From Flavobacteriaceae bacterium (lineage in GTDB: Bacteria; Bacteroidota; Bacteroidia; Flavobacteriales; Flavobacteriaceae): a DNA stretch of 50,285 nt. Positions 40,528 through 50,200 of the stretch are shown here, piece after piece (position 1 is the first letter of the stretch; each line of letters begins with the position of its first letter). The stretch lies in the NCBI GenBank assembly GCA_002723295.1, contig PBNP01000001.1, positions 1-50,285 on the forward strand, written 5' to 3'. The notes under the pieces are model-generated. The model was given only the letters and a program-made list of their open reading frames with translations, made no database searches and was not told the origin of the DNA. The position numbers and the translations under genes are program-made.

Positions 40528-41910
40528 ATGAAAAATTTATTAATTTATTTTACTTTTTTTTCGTTAATAGTTTTTTCTCAAGAAAAAACGACTATTAATA
40601 TTGAAAAGAAAATAGAGTTATTTTATAATCATTCACTTACCCAAGGAAAAAGTTATGATTGGTTGGCACATTTATCTAATCAAATTGGTGGTCGTTTATC
40701 TGGATCATTAAATGCTGAAAGAGCTGTTAATTGGGGAAAAGAAGAATTAGAAGCACTTGGGTTAGATAAAGTATGGCTTGAACCAGTAATGGTGCCTAAA
40801 TGGGTAAGGGGAAACTTTGAATATGCAAGTATTGAAACTACACCAGGAACAATTATAAATGTTCCAATTTGTGCACTTGGCGGCTCTGTTGCCACTCCTG
40901 CTAATGGAATTAAGGCTGAGGTTGTAGAAGTGGACTCTTTTGAAAGCCTTAAGAACCTAGGAAGAGAAAATATTGAAGGGAAAATAGTTTTTTACAATCG
41001 TCCAATGAATCCAAAATTAATTAATACATTTTTAGCTTATTCTCAAGCAGTTAATCAAAGACATACTGGAGCTCAAGAAGCCATTAAATATGGAGCGTTA
41101 GCTGTTATTGTTAGATCTATGAATTTAAAAAATGATGACTATCCTCATACTGGATCAATGAGTTATGGTAAAACTAAATTAAGTAAGCGAATTCCTGCTG
41201 CTGCAATAAGTACTAATGGAGCAAATTTATTAAGCTCAATGCTAAAACTTAATCCTAAGCTTAGGTTTTTTATCAAACAAAACTGTAAAAATTATCCTGA
41301 TGTCTTATCATATAATGTGATTGGTCAAATAAATGGTGCTGAATTTCCTGATAAAATTATTTTAGTTGGAGGTCATTTGGATTCTTGGGATTTAGGAGAT
41401 GGCGCACATGATGATGGTGCTGGAATTGTTCAATCTATGGAAGTTCTTAACCAATTCATATCTCTAGGAATAAAACCGAGACATACTATCCGTGTAGTTT
41501 TATTTATGAATGAAGAAAATGGACTAAAAGGTGCAAGAAAATATGCTGATAACGCTATTAAAAATAATGAGCATCATTATTTTGCTCTTGAGTCTGATGC
41601 GGGTGGTTTCACTCCAAGAGGTTTCACATTTGATGCGCCAGATTCAATCTATAGTAAGATTCTTTCTTGGAAAAAATATTTTAAACCATATATGATTAAT
41701 TATTTTGGGAAAGGAGGGGGTGGAGCTGATGTTGGACCTTTAAAAAAAACAGGTACAGTTCTTGCTGGATTAAGACCCGATGCACAAAGATATTTTGATT
41801 ACCATCACGCTGCCTCAGATACCTTTGAAGCTATAAATAAAAGAGAACTTGAGATTGGAGCAGCTACTATGACTAGTTTAATTTATTTGGTGGATGTTTT
41901 TGGTTTATAA
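40528..41910 (+). CDS. Exported M28-family zinc aminopeptidase
   Basis: The 460-residue protein has a signal peptide, MKNLLIYFTFFSLIVFSQ, a protease-associated-like insert and the M28 di-zinc core. Metal ligands appear in order: His of VGGHLDSWDLGDGA, Asp of HDDGAGI, Glu of NEENGLKGA, Asp of ESDAGG, and His of DYHHAASDTFE. It should remove N-terminal amino acids from peptides in the periplasm or outside. Together with the S10 carboxypeptidase it points to a peptide-feeding lifestyle. It follows the response regulator gene by 5 bp and is probably cotranscribed with it. Confidence 0.93.
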   Translation: MKNLLIYFTFFSLIVFSQEKTTINIEKKIELFYNHSLTQGKSYDWLAHLSNQIGGRLSGSLNAERAVNWGKEELEALGLDKVWLEPVMVPKWVRGNFEYASIETTPGTIINVPICALGGSVATPANGIKAEVVEVDSFESLKNLGRENIEGKIVFYNRPMNPKLINTFLAYSQAVNQRHTGAQEAIKYGALAVIVRSMNLKNDDYPHTGSMSYGKTKLSKRIPAAAISTNGANLLSSMLKLNPKLRFFIKQNCKNYPDVLSYNVIGQINGAEFPDKIILVGGHLDSWDLGDGAHDDGAGIVQSMEVLNQFISLGIKPRHTIRVVLFMNEENGLKGARKYADNAIKNNEHHYFALESDAGGFTPRGFTFDAPDSIYSKILSWKKYFKPYMINYFGKGGGGADVGPLKKTGTVLAGLRPDAQRYFDYHHAASDTFEAINKRELEIGAATMTSLIYLVDVFGL

Positions 41911-41935
41911 AAGTGTAATTTAGCCAAAAAAATTC

Positions 41936-43315
41936 ATGGGCTTACTAACTGCCTATACTAAAGAATTTAGATATAATTTAAAGCTTGCTATTCCTGTCAT
42001 AACAAGTTTGCTTGGGCACACATTTGTTCAATTAGTTGATAATATAATGGTTGGACAGTTAGGAACTGCCTCTCTAGCTGGAATTTCTTTAGGAAATAGT
42101 TTTTTTTGGATTGCAATGTCATTGGGTATAGGTTTTTCAACTGCAATTACACCTTTAATTGCCGAAGCAGACGGTGAAGGTAATTTAATTAGGGTTAGAA
42201 AAGTTTTAAATCATTCAATAATAGCATGTGTTATTATGGGATTAATCTTAGCTGTTAGTGTTCTCATAAGTCAGCCTTTACTTTTTAAAATGGGACAACC
42301 TAATGAAGTAGTTGGCTTAGCATATAATTATTTATTTTGGGTTGCAATTTCATTAATTCCATTGATTGTTTTTGAGGCTTTTAAGAAATTTTCTGATGGA
42401 TTATCTCATACAAAACCAGCAATGTATGCAACTTTGCTATCTAATCTTCTTAATATAGTTTTAAATTATATGTTAATCTTTGGAAAGTGGGGAGCACCGG
42501 CTCTTGGTGTTGAGGGAGCTGCTATTGGAACACTAATTTCTCGAATTTTTGCATTATTCTTTTTGTTTACGTATTTAAAAATTGATGAGCGTTTCTCTCC
42601 ATATTTTAAAAAAATTATAAATAGAAAGCTGGATATTACCATTTTTAGAAAAATATTTAATCTGGGTTTACCTAGTGCAGGTCAAATGTTTTTTGAAGTT
42701 GGTTTTTTTACATGTGCTGTATGGTTATCAGGATTATTAGGTAAGAATTCTCAAGCTGCTAATCAAATTGCTTTAAATCTTTCAACAATAACATTTATGT
42801 TTGCTTCTGGACTAGGTGTTACTTCTATGATTAGGGTTGGAATACTAAAAGGAAGAAATAATTTTATTGAATTAAGAAGAATTGCTATTTCAACTTTTTT
42901 TTTAATTTTTATTTTTGATATTGTTTTCTGCCTACTTTTTTTAATTTTTAATAATGAATTGCCATGGCTTTATTTGGATTTAGATTCATCTCATAACAAA
43001 ACCGATATATATGAAGTTATTTATTTGGCTTCTAATCTATTAATAATTGCTGCTTTTTTTCAAATTTCTGATGGCCTTCAGGCTGTAGTTTTAGGTGCTT
43101 TAAGAGGTATGCAAGACGTTAATATTCCAACATTAATTACTTTTATTTCATATGGTTTAATTGGCCTGCCTGTTTCATATATTGTTGGAATTTACTATAA
43201 TATTGGGGTTTCAGGTATTTGGATAGGACTTTTAACTGGTCTTAGCGCTTCATCAACTCTTTTATTTTTAAGATTTCAATATCTTACCAAAAGTTTAATA
43301 TCAAAATATAGTTAA
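41936..43315 (+). CDS. MATE-family multidrug efflux transporter
   Basis: The 459-residue membrane protein has twelve predicted spans in two MatE halves. The first half shows LGHTFVQLVDNIMVGQLGTASLAGISLGNS, and the second shows LGLPSAGQMFFEVGFFT and MFASGLGVTSMIRVG. The acidic residue in the first helix (Asp of VDNIMVG) is typical of Na+- or H+-coupled members. It should expel cationic drugs or metabolites. It begins 25 bp after the M28 peptidase gene. The 79-residue gene starts one base after its stop, so these three genes through PAP2 are read as one unit. Confidence 0.92.
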   Translation: MGLLTAYTKEFRYNLKLAIPVITSLLGHTFVQLVDNIMVGQLGTASLAGISLGNSFFWIAMSLGIGFSTAITPLIAEADGEGNLIRVRKVLNHSIIACVIMGLILAVSVLISQPLLFKMGQPNEVVGLAYNYLFWVAISLIPLIVFEAFKKFSDGLSHTKPAMYATLLSNLLNIVLNYMLIFGKWGAPALGVEGAAIGTLISRIFALFFLFTYLKIDERFSPYFKKIINRKLDITIFRKIFNLGLPSAGQMFFEVGFFTCAVWLSGLLGKNSQAANQIALNLSTITFMFASGLGVTSMIRVGILKGRNNFIELRRIAISTFFLIFIFDIVFCLLFLIFNNELPWLYLDLDSSHNKTDIYEVIYLASNLLIIAAFFQISDGLQAVVLGALRGMQDVNIPTLITFISYGLIGLPVSYIVGIYYNIGVSGIWIGLLTGLSASSTLLFLRFQYLTKSLISKYS

Positions 43316-43316
43316 A

Positions 43317-43556
43317 ATGTCAAATGAATTACTTCCTAAGTATTTAATTGCCGATAATTCTGAATTTTCTAAACTAATATATGTTGTACATACACAATAT
43401 CCTCGTTTTATTTTAAATGTTCTAAATGATCAAATTCATTGGCAAGAGGACTTTGATAGTAATGATGAAAAAGAAATTATTAATAACACAAAATCATGGA
43501 TTAAAGATGCACTAAAATTTTATGATTCTGAAATTAATAAAATTCAAAAATGTTAG
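43317..43556 (+). CDS. Small conserved hypothetical protein, 79 residues
   Basis: The protein is acidic and soluble: SKLIYVVHTQYPRFILNVLN, then QIHWQEDFDSNDEKEI, and a closing helix with AALKFYDSEINK-like spacing. It has no signal or membrane span and no catalytic motif. I recall similar short proteins in other Flavobacteriia, with His-Thr-x-x-Pro-Arg-Phe and Phe-Tyr-Asp-x-Glu conserved, but no function. It starts one base after the MATE stop and overlaps the PAP2 gene by seven bases, so translation of all three is probably coupled. Confidence 0.7.
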   Translation: MSNELLPKYLIADNSEFSKLIYVVHTQYPRFILNVLNDQIHWQEDFDSNDEKEIINNTKSWIKDALKFYDSEINKIQKC

Positions 43557-44113
43557 ATTCATTACTAAATTTAGACAGCAACCTATTTGTGTTATTAAAT
43601 AGTCTAGGATCACCTAAATATGATTTCTTTTGGATGGTTATTACAAATAAAATGACAAATATTTCTGTTTATTTAATGTTATCTATTTTTTTTCTAAAGA
43701 AAAATAATATAAGGGATTTCATTAGATTAATATTTTTATTGGGATTATTAATTTTAATTACTGATCAAATGACAAATTTTTTTAAATATTTTATATCTAG
43801 ACCAAGACCCTGTCATGATCAAAATTTAATTGAATTAATCAGGTTAGTTAAATCTTCCTGTGGAGGACAATATGGTTTTTTCTCTGGTCATGCTTCAAAT
43901 TCTTTTGCTTTGGCTATCTTTTTTTCAAATTTATTATTTATTCACTCAAAAAAAATTTCGTTTTTTCTTGTGTCCTTTGCGAGCTTGGTAGCATATAGTA
44001 GGATTTATATTGGTGTTCATTATCCATTAGATATAGTTTTTGGAGCATTATTTGGAAGTATTAATGGATATATTTTCTTTTACTTGTGGAAGAAATATAC
44101 TTTTAGTACTTAG
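43550..44113 (+). CDS. PAP2-family membrane phosphatase
   Basis: The 187-residue protein has five or six membrane spans and the PAP2 active site in three blocks: KYFISRPRPCHDQ (KxxxxxxRP), FFSGHASNSFALAI (PSGH-type, with Phe-Phe replacing the usual proline) and SRIYIGVHYPLD (SRxxxxxHxxxD). It removes phosphate from lipids such as phosphatidic acid or undecaprenyl pyrophosphate at the outer face of the inner membrane. Which of these applies cannot be decided. It overlaps the 79-residue gene by seven bases. The 42 bp to the convergent msrA gene contain no clear terminator. Confidence 0.9.
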   Translation: MLDSLLNLDSNLFVLLNSLGSPKYDFFWMVITNKMTNISVYLMLSIFFLKKNNIRDFIRLIFLLGLLILITDQMTNFFKYFISRPRPCHDQNLIELIRLVKSSCGGQYGFFSGHASNSFALAIFFSNLLFIHSKKISFFLVSFASLVAYSRIYIGVHYPLDIVFGALFGSINGYIFFYLWKKYTFST

Positions 44114-44155
44114 ATATCTTAACTAAATTTGAGATTATAATATTAATACAAGATA

Positions 44156-44811
44156 TTATCTTTTGTGTTTTAATAAGCTTGGAAAGTTTGTTTTAAATTT
44201 TTTTAGTCTTGGAACAGAAACAGCTTTAATATATGGATTATTAGGATTACGTTTCTCATAGTTTTGATGATATTCTTCTGCAATATAAAATTTCTTTAAT
44301 TCCTTTACCTCTGTTACTATTTTGTTATTATAGATATTTGAATTGGTAAGTTTTTTAATATATTTTTCAATTAAATTTTTTTCATTTTCATTTTTGTAAA
44401 ACGCAATTGACCTATATTGTGTTCCTTTATCTGGTCCTTGTCTATTTAGAGTAGTAGGATCATGAGATCCAAAAAATATTTCTAACAACGTTTCAAATAA
44501 AATAATATTTGGATCATAATAACTTTTACAGTTTCTGCATGTCCAGTTCTACCAGTTATTATTTGATTATAGGTTGGATTTATTGTATTTCCTCCTGCGT
44601 ACCCAGAGTAAACTTCCTTTACCCCAATAACATTTTCAAAAATGGCTTCAACACACCAAAAGCATCCTGAAGCAAAATAAGCTTCATTAAATTTGTCTTG
44701 ACTTAATGAAATTTGAGAAATAATATTTTGGTCAATATTATTTTTCTTTAAGCCTGCTCCATTACAAAATTGAAATAAAATAAAAATCAATACTAGAAAG
44801 TAATTTTTCAT
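44156..44811 (-). pseudogene. msrA: Peptide-methionine (S)-S-oxide reductase, broken by a one-base deletion
   Basis: Two overlapping frames on the minus strand together make one MsrA. The first (from 44811) has a lipoprotein signal ending FQFC and the catalytic [13 protein letters not shown] (Cys50, Cys53), and reads to [12 protein letters not shown]. It then runs into [11 protein letters not shown] and a stop. The second frame supplies the expected continuation, [20 protein letters not shown], through to KAVSVPRLKKFKTNFP. Adding one T near 44517-44520, so that GTTATTATGATC becomes GTTATTTATGATC, restores a 218-residue protein with the usual Tyr-Asp-Pro. The cause is either a true mutation or a sequence error. 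It is last in the secA-led series. Confidence 0.85.
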
Positions 44812-44817
44812 ATTGTT

Positions 44818-45960
44818 TTATTTTGAATTTAATTTATTTATAAAGTAAAGCATATCATCTGTATATTTTTTCCAAGAATAGTTAGTAATAGAATTCTCTA
44901 TATTTTTTTTATATTTTTTTATATTTTCACTTCTAAGCATTTGATTTAATTTAGCAGAAATTTCTTTTGGATTATGAGATGAAACCTCTCCGCTTTTATC
45001 TTTAATTATTGGATCTTTTAACCCAACTAAATCACTTACCAAAATAGGTTTTCTATAATGATAGGCTAGTGGTATAACTCCACTTTGTGAAGCTGTTTTA
45101 TAAGTTAATGCAACTATATCTGATCCTGAAAAATAAAAATTAGTTGACTTTTCATCTGCATAATTAGAGATTAGATATATTTTATTTTTCAAATTAAGTT
45201 GACCAATCATCTTTTTATATTTTTCTATTGACTCATAAAATTCCCCAATTATAGCAAGTCTTGTATTAGTATTATTAATTGGTTTTTCTGCAAGTGATTT
45301 TATTAAAATATCCAAACCTTTGTAATTTCTGATTAATCCATAAAATAATATAATTTTATCGTTTAGATTCCAACCAAGTTTTTTTCTAGCTTCACTTTTC
45401 TTTATTTGTTTAGGTAGTTTATGATTAATTGGATGAAAACCCGAATAAATAGGCTTATTCACATTATTATTTAATTCTAATGCTACATTATTTGAAAGAG
45501 TTAAATATCCATCAACATATTTAATGAGTAAATTATTCAAAAACTTATCAGTATATCTCTTTTCATGCGGTGACCAATTATCAACAAGCGCAATTTTTAA
45601 TATGCTTCCATTTACTCTTTTCAAAATATTAATATAACATGGTGATAAAAAAGGAGTAAAATATCTAATAATTATTGTCCTTGGATTAAGTTTATTAATT
45701 CTTCTTGCAACCTTTATCCAATTTAATGGGTTATATGAATGAATTATTCTTTTAATTTTTAAATTATAATTAAACCTTTCATGATTAAATTGTGTTTTTC
45801 CTGGAAAAATAAAATCTGGATAAAGTTTATTAAATGTGTATAAAATCACAGAATTATTTGATTTAATCAAACTTGAAGCTAATTCATGTTGAGTATCTGC
45901 AATACCTCCTCTATAAGGATATGCTGGTCCAATTATTAAGAAATCAATCTGTTTCGCCAT
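44818..45960 (-). CDS. GT4-type glycosyltransferase
   Basis: From ATG 45960 the protein has 380 residues; a TTG two codons upstream is unneeded. The GT-B fold is shown by FLIIGPAYPYRGGIADTQHE at the N-terminus and a C-terminal half with KIILFYGLIRNYKGLDILI, RLAIIGEFYESIEKY and SDIVALTYKTASQSGVIPLA, the nucleotide-sugar-binding region. It should add a sugar from a nucleotide donor to a lipid or glycan acceptor in the cytoplasm. The acceptor is unknown. It overlaps the end of the sterol-desaturase-family gene by 17 bp. msrA starts 6 bp after its own stop. Neighbouring surface-polysaccharide genes are not present. Confidence 0.88.
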   Translation of the reverse strand: MAKQIDFLIIGPAYPYRGGIADTQHELASSLIKSNNSVILYTFNKLYPDFIFPGKTQFNHERFNYNLKIKRIIHSYNPLNWIKVARRINKLNPRTIIIRYFTPFLSPCYINILKRVNGSILKIALVDNWSPHEKRYTDKFLNNLLIKYVDGYLTLSNNVALELNNNVNKPIYSGFHPINHKLPKQIKKSEARKKLGWNLNDKIILFYGLIRNYKGLDILIKSLAEKPINNTNTRLAIIGEFYESIEKYKKMIGQLNLKNKIYLISNYADEKSTNFYFSGSDIVALTYKTASQSGVIPLAYHYRKPILVSDLVGLKDPIIKDKSGEVSSHNPKEISAKLNQMLRSENIKKYKKNIENSITNYSWKKYTDDMLYFINKLNSK

Positions 45961-47206
45961 AAACAATTTTTACTGGCATTCTTATAAATAGTAAACTTAA
46001 TAAAGTAAGACTAAAATAAAATATTGAAAAATAAAGAAATGGTTTTGAAACAAAACTATAAAACTCAAACTGAAAAGGTAAATTAAAATATATTAAAGCT
46101 AGTGAACACCTAACAAACTCAAAGCGATTAGCCCATTTGTGACCATCCATAATTGAAGTATAGCCAAAAATAGTTATCATGATAATTGATGCTATCCAAA
46201 AACGATGGTTAATATCTAATTCACTATAATTATATAACAAGAAAAATAAAAAAATGTTAACTGCTAAAAGTTGAATAAATGCCCAAATTTTAACTTCTAA
46301 AGTTGTATTAACTGAATATTTGACTTGAGATTTAACATCATTGATAGTAGGTATAGGAAAACGTTTTTTCATATCATCAGGCCTCCAGCCTGTTGGTTTA
46401 AACCAAATTAAAAACTTTGCCTTCCAATCCCTTGTATAAAAAGCATCAGTTATTAGTCTCCATAAATGTTGAAAATTAATCCAAAAAGGATTCCAAGTTC
46501 TTACAGGTTTTAAAACCCCATAAACCGGTTCAACATCATCAAGTTCTTCTTGAAATGTTCCGAATAACCTATCCCAAACACAGAAAATTGACGCAAGATT
46601 TTTATCAATATACTCAGGGTTAATAGCATGATGAACTCTATGTTGAGATGGTGTAACTATGATATACTCTAAGAAACCTAATTTTCCAATGTGTTTTGTG
46701 TGATACCAAAATTGACCAAATAAATGAAGAGGAGCTAGTGTGGTAATTATTTTTGGAGGAACACCTAATATTGCAGCAGGTATTAAAAAAACTGCAGTAA
46801 ATCCAAGAAGGTTTGATATGCTTTGTCTTAATGCACATGCTAAATTAAACTCTTCACTACTATGATGAATTATATGTTGATTCCAAAAAAAATTTATTTT
46901 GTGGTTTAGTCTATGAATCCAATATTGGGCAAAATCAATACAAATAAAAGCTATAAACCATAAGAAGAAATTATTTGGCAGACTAATAATTGAAATTTTT
47001 TCTACTAAGTAAGGATAAGATACTAATATAATAATTAGTCCTAGAGAATCTTTTATAACATTTGTGATTCCAGATGTTAGGCTTGATATAGTATCCATAA
47101 AGGTATGAGTTTGTTTTCCAACATAATGACCATATATAATCTCTATTGTAATAAGAAACATAAATAAGGGCACTGCAATTAATAGAGCGTTAGCATATGC
47201 TTCCAT
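45944..47206 (-). CDS. Sterol desaturase/fatty acid hydroxylase superfamily membrane enzyme
   Basis: The 420-residue protein has several membrane spans and the di-iron histidine boxes HRLNH, QHIIHHSSEEFN and QHRVHHAINPEY, so it is a membrane oxygenase of the fatty acid hydroxylase superfamily. The length and extra C-terminal spans resemble the alkylglycerol-monooxygenase-like branch. It may hydroxylate or desaturate a lipid. The lipid is unknown. It starts two bases after the secA stop and overlaps the glycosyltransferase gene by 17 bp, so the group is cotranscribed. A link to a glycolipid is tempting because of the adjacent glycosyltransferase, but that is inference. Confidence 0.88.
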   Translation of the reverse strand: MEAYANALLIAVPLFMFLITIEIIYGHYVGKQTHTFMDTISSLTSGITNVIKDSLGLIIILVSYPYLVEKISIISLPNNFFLWFIAFICIDFAQYWIHRLNHKINFFWNQHIIHHSSEEFNLACALRQSISNLLGFTAVFLIPAAILGVPPKIITTLAPLHLFGQFWYHTKHIGKLGFLEYIIVTPSQHRVHHAINPEYIDKNLASIFCVWDRLFGTFQEELDDVEPVYGVLKPVRTWNPFWINFQHLWRLITDAFYTRDWKAKFLIWFKPTGWRPDDMKKRFPIPTINDVKSQVKYSVNTTLEVKIWAFIQLLAVNIFLFFLLYNYSELDINHRFWIASIIMITIFGYTSIMDGHKWANRFEFVRCSLALIYFNLPFQFEFYSFVSKPFLYFSIFYFSLTLLSLLFIRMPVKIVYGETD

Positions 47207-47208
47207 AA

Positions 47209-50200
47209 TTAATTATTTTGATGACTAATTAAAACCCAATCTCCTTTTGAAAGAAAAGGTTCTGCATGTTTATATTTTAAGTTTTTTGAATTTCCAGTAG
47301 CTACATTTTTAATAGTTACTTTTTCATTGCGACCAATTTTAGGGTTTTTTCTTACTATAGTTTCTACCGCTTTTCTTTGGGGAGAGCTAGCAGAAGCTCC
47401 TACTGATCTATTTTGTGCCGCTAATTGATCAGTATTTAACACTTCATCTTTTTGAGTTGCATAATCATCTTTTAGTTTCTGTTTTTTTGCCTCTTGAATT
47501 GAAGATTCATTTTGTGTAGGCAATGCTGCTTTAATTAAAAATGATAGTGTATCTCTATTCAATTGATTAATCATCTCTTTAAAAAGCTCAAAAGATTCAA
47601 ATTTATATATTAACAATGGGTCTTTTTGCTCATGAACAGCTAATTGTACAGATTGTTTTAGCTCATCCATTTTTCTTAAATGAGTTTTACAACTTTGATC
47701 GATAAATGCTAATGTGATATTTCTTTCAAAATCATCAACAAGCTTACTTCCTTTTGAATCATATGCATTTTTAAGATCTGTTACAACACTAATTGATTTA
47801 ATTCCATCAGTAAATGGAACAACAATTCTTTCAAATCTATTCCCAGGATTTTCATAAACATTTTTTATCACTTTGAATGCCAAGCTAGCATTATTAGTAA
47901 TTTTTTTATTATAAAACTCTAATAGAAAGTTGTAAAGTTCTTTTATTAATGATTCTTCTTCAGAATTTTCAAATTGATTAAAATCAAATGGAGCAGTTAT
48001 TGAAAAATTACTAATAATCTCAAACTCAAAATTTTTGTAATCATTTGAGGATTTATTATTAATGACTATTTCTTCACAAGTGTCATATAGCATATTTGCT
48101 ATATCTAGTTTTAATCTATCTCCACTTAGTGCATTTTTTCTTCTTTTATATATTACTTCACGCTGAGCATTCATTACATCATCATACTCTAATAATCTTT
48201 TCCTTATTCCAAAATTATTTTCTTCAACCTTTTTTTGAGCTCTTTCAATAGATTTTGTCATCATAGAGTGTTGAATTACTTCACCTTCCTCTAATCCCAT
48301 TCTATCCATTACTTTTGCTACTCTTTCAGAACCAAATAAACGCATTAAATTATCTTCTAATGAGACAAAGAATTGAGAACTGCCTGGATCTCCTTGTCTT
48401 CCTGATCTCCCCCTTAATTGCCTGTCAACTCTTCTTGAATCATGTCTTTCAGTTCCAATAATGGCAAGTCCTCCAGAGGTTTTAACATTTTCAGTTAGTT
48501 TAATATCAGTCCCCCTTCCAGCCATATTAGTAGCTATTGTAACAATACCGGGGTTTCCTGCTTCAGCAACAATATCTGCTTCTTTTTTATGAAGTTTAGC
48601 ATTTAGAACATTATGCTTTATTTTTCTTATTGTTAACATTTTACTTAGTAATTCTGAGATTTCAACTGATGTTGTTCCAATTAATATGGGTCTTCCTAGA
48701 TTTGAAAGCTTTGATACTTCTTCAATAACTGCGTTGTATTTTTCTCTTTTTGTTTTATAAATCAAATCATTTTCATCATTTCTTTCTACCGGTCTATTAG
48801 TAGGTATCTCTATAACGTCCAATTTATAAATTTCCCAAAATTCTCCTGCTTCAGTTATAGCAGTTCCAGTCATACCTGCTAATTTTTGATACATTCTAAA
48901 ATAGTTTTGAAGAGTTATTGTTGCAAAAGTTTGAGTTGCTGCCTCTATTTTAACATTTTCCTTTGCTTCAATAGCTTGATGCAACCCATCTGAATATCGT
49001 CTTCCTTCCATTATTCTTCCTGTTTGTTCATCAACTATCATTACTTTGTTTTCCATTACCACATACTCAATATCTTTTTCGAAAAGAGTATATGCTTTTA
49101 AAAGTTGATTCATTGAATGAATTCTTTCGCTTTTAATATTAAAGTCTTTAAACAATACCTCTTTTTCTTTTGCTTCTAATTCAGGAGTTAGATTTTTTGA
49201 TTCAATATTTGCTATTTCAGAACCCATATCCGGTAAAATAAATAGATTTGAATCATTGCTGCTGGCTGAAAGTATTTCAGTTCCTTTATCAGTTAAATCT
49301 ATCTGATTATTCTTTTCATCAATAACAAAAAGTAGTTCTTCATCAATAATATGCATATTCCTGTTATTATCCTGAATGTAAAAGTTCTCAGTTTTTTGTA
49401 ATAATTGTTTTATACCTTCTTCACTTAAAAATTTAATCAATGCTTTATTTTTTGGCAAACCCCTGTATGCCATGTAAAGCAATTTCCCTCCTTCTTCTTC
49501 TTCACCACTTCTAATTTTATTTTTTGCGTTTGCTAAAACATTTGTGAGAAGGGATTTTTGTCTTCCAACTAAATCATAAACTTTAGATTTTAATTTATCA
49601 AACTCATGGCGGTCTCCTTCTGGAGTTGGTCCAGAAATAATTAATGGAGTTCTTGCATCATCAATTAATACAGAGTCTACTTCATCTACTATTGCATAAT
49701 GATGTTTTCTTTGAACTAAATCTTCAGGTGCATGAGCCATATTATCTCTTAAATAATCAAATCCAAACTCATTATTTGTTCCATATGTAATATCTGCATT
49801 ATATGCTCGACGTCTTTCATCACTATTAGGGTTATAAAAATCTATACAATCTACAGTCAATCCATGAAATTGAAAAAGAGGAGCCATCCAAGCACTGTCT
49901 CTTTTTGCCAAATAGTCATTTACTGTAACTAAATGAACTCCTTTTCCCGTTAAAGCATTAAGAAAAAGAGGAAGTGTAGCTACAAGAGTTTTACCTTCTC
50001 CTGTTTGCATTTCAGCTATTTTTCCCTTATGAAGAGCTACACCGCCTATAAGTTGAACATCATAATGAATCATATCCCAAGTAATATCTTTACCTGCGGC
50101 ATCCCATGAATTTTTCCAATATGCCTTATCATTTTTTAGTTCAACATATTCATGTTTAGAAGAAAAAATTCTATCAAAATCGGTTGATGTCACCTCTAAA

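Noticed and set aside
44482-44530. Programmed -1 frameshifting in msrA
   Set aside because: A slip after ATT would restore the reading frame, but there is no X-XXY-YYZ heptamer and no clear downstream structure. A one-base deletion or sequence error is simpler.
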